Shown here: positions 6,737-9,763 of the stretch, one piece after another
Layout: every line of letters starts with the position of its first letter
Position numbering within the stretch: position 1 is the stretch's first letter
Assembly (NCBI GenBank): GCA_023392115.1
Contig: JAEVZT010000510.1
Span: forward strand, 1-9,763
Length of the DNA stretch: 9,763 nt
DNA from: Chloroflexota bacterium
GTDB lineage: Bacteria > Chloroflexota > Anaerolineae > Aggregatilineales > Phototrophicaceae
Direction of reading: 5' to 3'
The notes under the pieces: generated by a model
What the model was told of the DNA's origin: nothing
The model's database searches: none
What the model saw: the letters and a program-made list of their open reading frames with translations, nothing else
Position numbers and translations under genes: made by a program

Positions 6737-7837
6737 GTGATTCAGGACAGCATTCCACTCATTCTTACCGTCGATGACGAACCCGCAAACTTGACGTTGA
6801 TCGAACGGCTGCTGGGACCCGGCTACCATGTAATGAGTGTTACCAACGGGCAGGACGCGCTCGATATGCTGGCGCAAGCGCCGTTCGACGTGGTTCTGCT
6901 TGACATCATGATGCCGGGCATGAGCGGGTTGGAAACGCTCCAGCATATCCGCGAGAATCCGAATACCGCATACCTGCCGGTGATCCTCGTGTCGGCGCTC
7001 ATGGATGCCCGGGATATTTCGCGCGGGTTAGAGCTGGGCGCGAATGATTACATCACCAAGCCGATCGACATTCGCGTGACGCGCGCCCGCATTCAGACAC
7101 AGCTCCGGCTGAAGCGGCTTGAAGATGAGCGGATGCAGACGATCGACCAGCTGATCGCGGCGCAGGAGATGAAGGACAAGCTGCTGCGAATCGCGTCGCA
7201 CGACTTGAAGGGTCCGCTGACGAACATGCGTATGGTGGCGTCGCTGCTGCGCGCGTCGGAGTCGGTCATTCCAAGTGGATCGGCTCTGCTCGAGGCGCTG
7301 GACACGTCTGCAAACACGATGCAGACGGTGATCGAAGATTTCCTCGATACGGCAGCGCTGCAGAACGGCGCGCTCAAGCTATCATTCGATCAAGTGAAGG
7401 TTGACCGCGTCGTCAAGAACTTGGTCGGGCAGTATTCAGCCCATGCGTCGCGCAAACACATCGCGCTTGAGGTCGTCGGGGTGGATGGCGTGGTCTGCGC
7501 CGACGCCTCACGCTTCGAACAGGCGCTTGGCAACTTGATCAGCAACGCCATCAAATACAGCCCCGAAGACACCATCGTGCATATCTGGTCGGAGCAGTAT
7601 GACGGCAAGCTGCGGATCTGCGTCGCCGATCAGGGTCCCGGCATTCCCGCTCAGGAGCGCGACAGGCTGTTCACGCAGTTCGGCAAGCTCAGCCCGCGCC
7701 CGACCGGCGGCGAAAGCAGCACCGGCTTGGGCTTGTGGATCGTCAAGCATCTGGTGACGCTCCAGCAGGGGCAGGTCGGCGTACACAACCCGCCTGAGGG
7801 CGGCTCGATCTTCTGGATTGAAATGCCGGCGATGTAA
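6737..7837 (+). CDS. Soluble receiver-histidine kinase hybrid (REC-HisKA-HATPase_c)
   Basis: A 366-residue cytosolic signalling protein with its receiver in front of the kinase. The receiver (about 6-115) has D13/D14, phosphoacceptor D56 in VVLLDIMMPGMSG, S86 and K108 in YITKP. A helical, probably coiled-coil linker (about 118-148) joins the HisKA domain with H155 in ASHDLKGPL. The ATP-binding domain has N270 in NLISNAIKYSP, DQGPGIP (298-304) and GLGL (330-333). There is no membrane segment, so it does not sense the outside itself and probably takes a signal or phosphate from a partner. The start is uncertain. GTG at 6737 has GAGG 8 bases upstream and sits about 35 bases after the predicted transcription start. 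GTG at 6710 (nine more residues) has no ribosome binding site. The neighbouring LuxR-type regulator is divergent. Its last codon is 6 bases from the convergent 337-residue gene. Confidence 0.93.
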   Translation: MIQDSIPLILTVDDEPANLTLIERLLGPGYHVMSVTNGQDALDMLAQAPFDVVLLDIMMPGMSGLETLQHIRENPNTAYLPVILVSALMDARDISRGLELGANDYITKPIDIRVTRARIQTQLRLKRLEDERMQTIDQLIAAQEMKDKLLRIASHDLKGPLTNMRMVASLLRASESVIPSGSALLEALDTSANTMQTVIEDFLDTAALQNGALKLSFDQVKVDRVVKNLVGQYSAHASRKHIALEVVGVDGVVCADASRFEQALGNLISNAIKYSPEDTIVHIWSEQYDGKLRICVADQGPGIPAQERDRLFTQFGKLSPRPTGGESSTGLGLWIVKHLVTLQQGQVGVHNPPEGGSIFWIEMPAM

Positions 7838-7843
7838 TTCGAT

Positions 7844-8857
7844 TTACCGCGCGCTGACGCGGTTCGGGTCGATCACGTACTCCCACCAGTTCCAACTGAT
7901 CCCGTTTGACCTGCCGAGGACATGAGGCAGGTGACGCAGCCACCACAGGTGATGCTTGCGGATGTCGCCGCTGCCCCAGTCTTTACACGTCATCAGGCGA
8001 GGCTCACCGCTTAAGTCGGGGAAGTTGTACCACGTATCCGCCCGTGCTAGGACGGGCGTCGGGTTGCCCCAATCGTAATCCTTGATGCTGTTTGGCGCGA
8101 AGTGGACGTTGCCGACTTCGGCGCGTCCGGGGTGCGTCTTGTCGTAGCGGCAGTAGCGCTCCCACAGGTTCGCCTCGCCACGCTGGTCAGCGAAGACCTT
8201 CGTCATGATCGACTCGACGCGATGCCCCATATCCTCAAGCATTTCGCCGACGCCGCGCTCGTAGTTGAAACCCATAATCACGAAGCGGCGGCTGGCGTGC
8301 CCTGTTCCCTGAAGCGGCGGCGCGTTGCACCAGAACGCGCCCGGTCCCGCCATGATGCTCTCATAGTAGCCGCAGTAGGGAAAGCCGAGCAGCCAGACTT
8401 CGTCGATTATGCCCGCGTCCACTTTTTCGATCAGCTTAAACTCGCGGACGAGGGCGAGGTAGTCGACGGCATCCGGCTGGTGGAAGTTGCGCGTTGTCCA
8501 CGCGCGGTCGAACGTCGTATCGGTGTAGCGGAAGCCATCTTTTTTCAGAGGGAAGGCGTCAACCTCGATCCGCTCGACGATCTGGTAATTGGCGTAACCG
8601 TGACTGGCGTATTCCAGATCGTCGATGTAGCCCTGCGCCAATTGGTCGGGATCGTTCCAGCGGTAGGCGCGATGCGCTTTTTGCCCGCTTTTTGGCGCGA
8701 TGATCGGGTTGTGGATGATGGCGAGAACGCGGGGCTGGACGGGCGCGGCCATCGGCGGCGACCCACCGGCACCCGGCTCGGGCAAGCCGCCGTCAGCTTC
8801 GAGGGGATGGCTGCCGCTTGGCGTCGCGCCAAAGATGCGCCGCAGAAAATCGTACAC
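7844..8857 (-). CDS. Conserved-looking Trp-rich protein of unknown function
   Basis: A 337-residue protein that I cannot assign to a named family. Residues 1-40 are a short head (MYDFLRRIFG) and a Gly/Pro-rich linker, with no signal peptide. From residue 43 a compact globular domain begins with VLAIIHNPII, a likely first beta strand. Motifs that look constrained include RAYRWNDP (63-70), DEVWLLGFPYCGYYES (152-167), GPGAFWCNAPP (171-181), NYERGVGEMLEDMGHRVES (198-216), GNVHFAPNS (249-257), YDWGNP (261-266) and the HH-WW pair at 302-306. It has 13 Trp and four Cys (162, 177, 236, 291). Clusters of His, Glu, Asp and Trp suggest an enzyme or ligand-binding domain, but no catalytic motif is recognisable. 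The GTG start at 8857 is supported by AGGAC 8 bases upstream. It lies 71 bases downstream of the partial receiver-kinase on the same strand and may be cotranscribed with it. Confidence 0.85.
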   Translation of the reverse strand: MYDFLRRIFGATPSGSHPLEADGGLPEPGAGGSPPMAAPVQPRVLAIIHNPIIAPKSGQKAHRAYRWNDPDQLAQGYIDDLEYASHGYANYQIVERIEVDAFPLKKDGFRYTDTTFDRAWTTRNFHQPDAVDYLALVREFKLIEKVDAGIIDEVWLLGFPYCGYYESIMAGPGAFWCNAPPLQGTGHASRRFVIMGFNYERGVGEMLEDMGHRVESIMTKVFADQRGEANLWERYCRYDKTHPGRAEVGNVHFAPNSIKDYDWGNPTPVLARADTWYNFPDLSGEPRLMTCKDWGSGDIRKHHLWWLRHLPHVLGRSNGISWNWWEYVIDPNRVSAR

Positions 8858-8865
8858 GGGGAAAT

Positions 8866-8870
8866 GTCCT
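8866..8870 (-). promoter_or_regulatory. Ribosome binding site of the Trp-rich protein
   Basis: Minus-strand AGGAC lies 8 bases before the GTG at 8857 and supports that non-ATG start. Confidence 0.5.
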
Positions 8871-8928
8871 GTCGCTATTCACCTGCGTCAGGAACCATGA
8901 TACGACAATCGGCGGCGCTGCGCTTTTC

Positions 8929-9763
8929 CTACACCGCCGGCACGGGCTGTCTTGCCAGCGGCAGACTCACGGTCACCTGTGTGCCTTTGCCGACGACCGA
9001 TCGAATATCGAGCGTGCCGCCGTGCGCGTGGATGATCTGGTGCGCCAGCGTCAGCCCAACGCCGATTCCCTGCTGCTCGCGCGTTTCGCGTTCAAGCTGC
9101 TGAAAGGCTTCGAGCGCCGCCTTCAGTTTCTCCTGAGGAATGCCCGCGCCGCGGTCGGACACGCTGATCCAGACGTAGCCTTTGGAACGCCACTCGGTGA
9201 CTTCGACATTCGAGTTTTCAGGGGCGAACGTCAGCGCGTTGGCAATCAGCTCGGCGAGCGCTTGTTTGAGCGCCGGGGGGTTGCAGACGACCATCGCTTC
9301 TCGGTCGTGCTCGTGCATCTGCACGCTGACGTTCGGCTGCTGTTGGTAGGCGAAGCGGCGGGCGAGGTTGGTTGAGGCGACGAGCAGTTCCCACATCTGC
9401 ATCGTCATGCCCTGCCCGCGAACGGTCTCGGCGTCGAGCAGACCTGCTTCAAGCTGCGTGATATACACGAGCTGCTCTACGCGATGATTAAGGCGCTTGC
9501 TGCCGGCGTCGATCGTGTCCATGAGCTCGCGCAGCTCGCGTGTCGTCAGCTGGTTCACCTGCCGCGAAATGACGTCGACGACGGTGTTGATCGAGATCAA
9601 CGGCGTCCGCAGTTCGTGCGTCACCATGCGCGCCAGCTGCTTCTTGACGTAGTCTAGCCGCTGCTCAGACTGTTCCATCAACCCCGTGTAGCGCTTAAGC
9701 CGCGTCTGTACCGCCGTGACCAGCTCTGGGGACGTGAACGGCTTGGTCAGGTAATCGTCAGCG
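8929..9763 (-). CDS. Second receiver-histidine kinase hybrid, 5' end beyond the window
   Basis: The visible part is 277 residues, with its N-terminus off the right edge. The frame continues upstream of the TTG at 9681 and the ATG at 9678 with no stop. The first residues seen, ADDYLTKPFTSPELVTAVQT, are the end of a receiver domain containing its conserved Lys (K7). So this is a receiver-kinase hybrid like the one at 6737. The kinase part has H49 in MVTHELRTPL, a HisKA dimerisation helix pair, N175 in ELIANALTFAP, DRGAGIP (203-209) and GIGVGL (232-237). No membrane segment is visible. It ends at a TAG (8931-8929), 71 bases before the Trp-rich gene on the same strand. The H-box differs from that of the other hybrid (HELRTPL against HDLKGPL), so they are not recent duplicates. 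Confidence 0.93.
   Translation of the reverse strand, partial: ADDYLTKPFTSPELVTAVQTRLKRYTGLMEQSEQRLDYVKKQLARMVTHELRTPLISINTVVDVISRQVNQLTTRELRELMDTIDAGSKRLNHRVEQLVYITQLEAGLLDAETVRGQGMTMQMWELLVASTNLARRFAYQQQPNVSVQMHEHDREAMVVCNPPALKQALAELIANALTFAPENSNVEVTEWRSKGYVWISVSDRGAGIPQEKLKAALEAFQQLERETREQQGIGVGLTLAHQIIHAHGGTLDIRSVVGKGTQVTVSLPLARQPVPAV

Noticed and set aside
7846..7863. Inverted repeat accgcg/cgcggt at the end of the Trp-rich gene
   Set aside because: The stem is only 6 bp, lies mostly inside the coding end, and has no U tract on either strand, so I do not call a terminator.
8102..9103. Plus-strand open frame of 333 residues across the Trp-rich gene and the end of the second kinase
   Set aside because: It spans two well-supported minus-strand genes and their gap, and its product shows no domain or sensible composition.

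Overview
The window looks like a piece of a chromosome from a Chloroflexota bacterium, probably Anaerolineae-like. This is an inference from style: GC-rich DNA, secreted proteins with Pro/Thr linkers, a zinc-ribbon/FHA/ABC fusion transporter, and several soluble receiver-kinase hybrids. No rRNA, tRNA, CRISPR array, insertion sequence or prophage gene was seen, and no gap without a gene exceeds 300 bases.

Left part (1-5435, plus strand). The window opens in the tail of a gene ending in a PPC-like beta domain. A 910-residue transporter follows, made of a zinc ribbon, two FHA domains, an ABCG-type ATPase and an ABC-2 membrane domain, the architecture of mycobacterial Rv1747 plus a zinc ribbon. 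Thirty bases after it starts a secreted subtilisin-family (S8) protease of 820 residues. It has a signal peptide, propeptide, complete catalytic residues, a beta-rich insert and an extra C-terminal domain. The two genes are probably one transcription unit, ending at a 13-bp hairpin at 5457-5488.

Middle part (5488-7837). A small helical protein of unknown function and a NarL/LuxR-family response regulator lie on the minus strand. Divergent from them is a soluble receiver-histidine kinase hybrid. The AT-rich gap between regulator and kinase holds a good minus-strand promoter whose spacer contains a perfect 13-bp palindrome, and a TATAAT box facing the kinase.

Right part (7844-9763, minus strand). 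A Trp-rich 337-residue protein of unknown function lies downstream of a second receiver-histidine kinase hybrid, which runs off the right edge. Its visible reading frame continues upstream of the apparent TTG/ATG starts into the end of a receiver domain.

Two themes stand out. One is a phospho-dependent (FHA) transporter beside a secreted protease. The other is a signalling cluster of two receiver-kinase hybrids and one DNA-binding regulator. The sequence does not show that these form one system. The best candidates for new biology are the 337-residue protein, the transporter-protease pair and the palindrome-bearing promoter.
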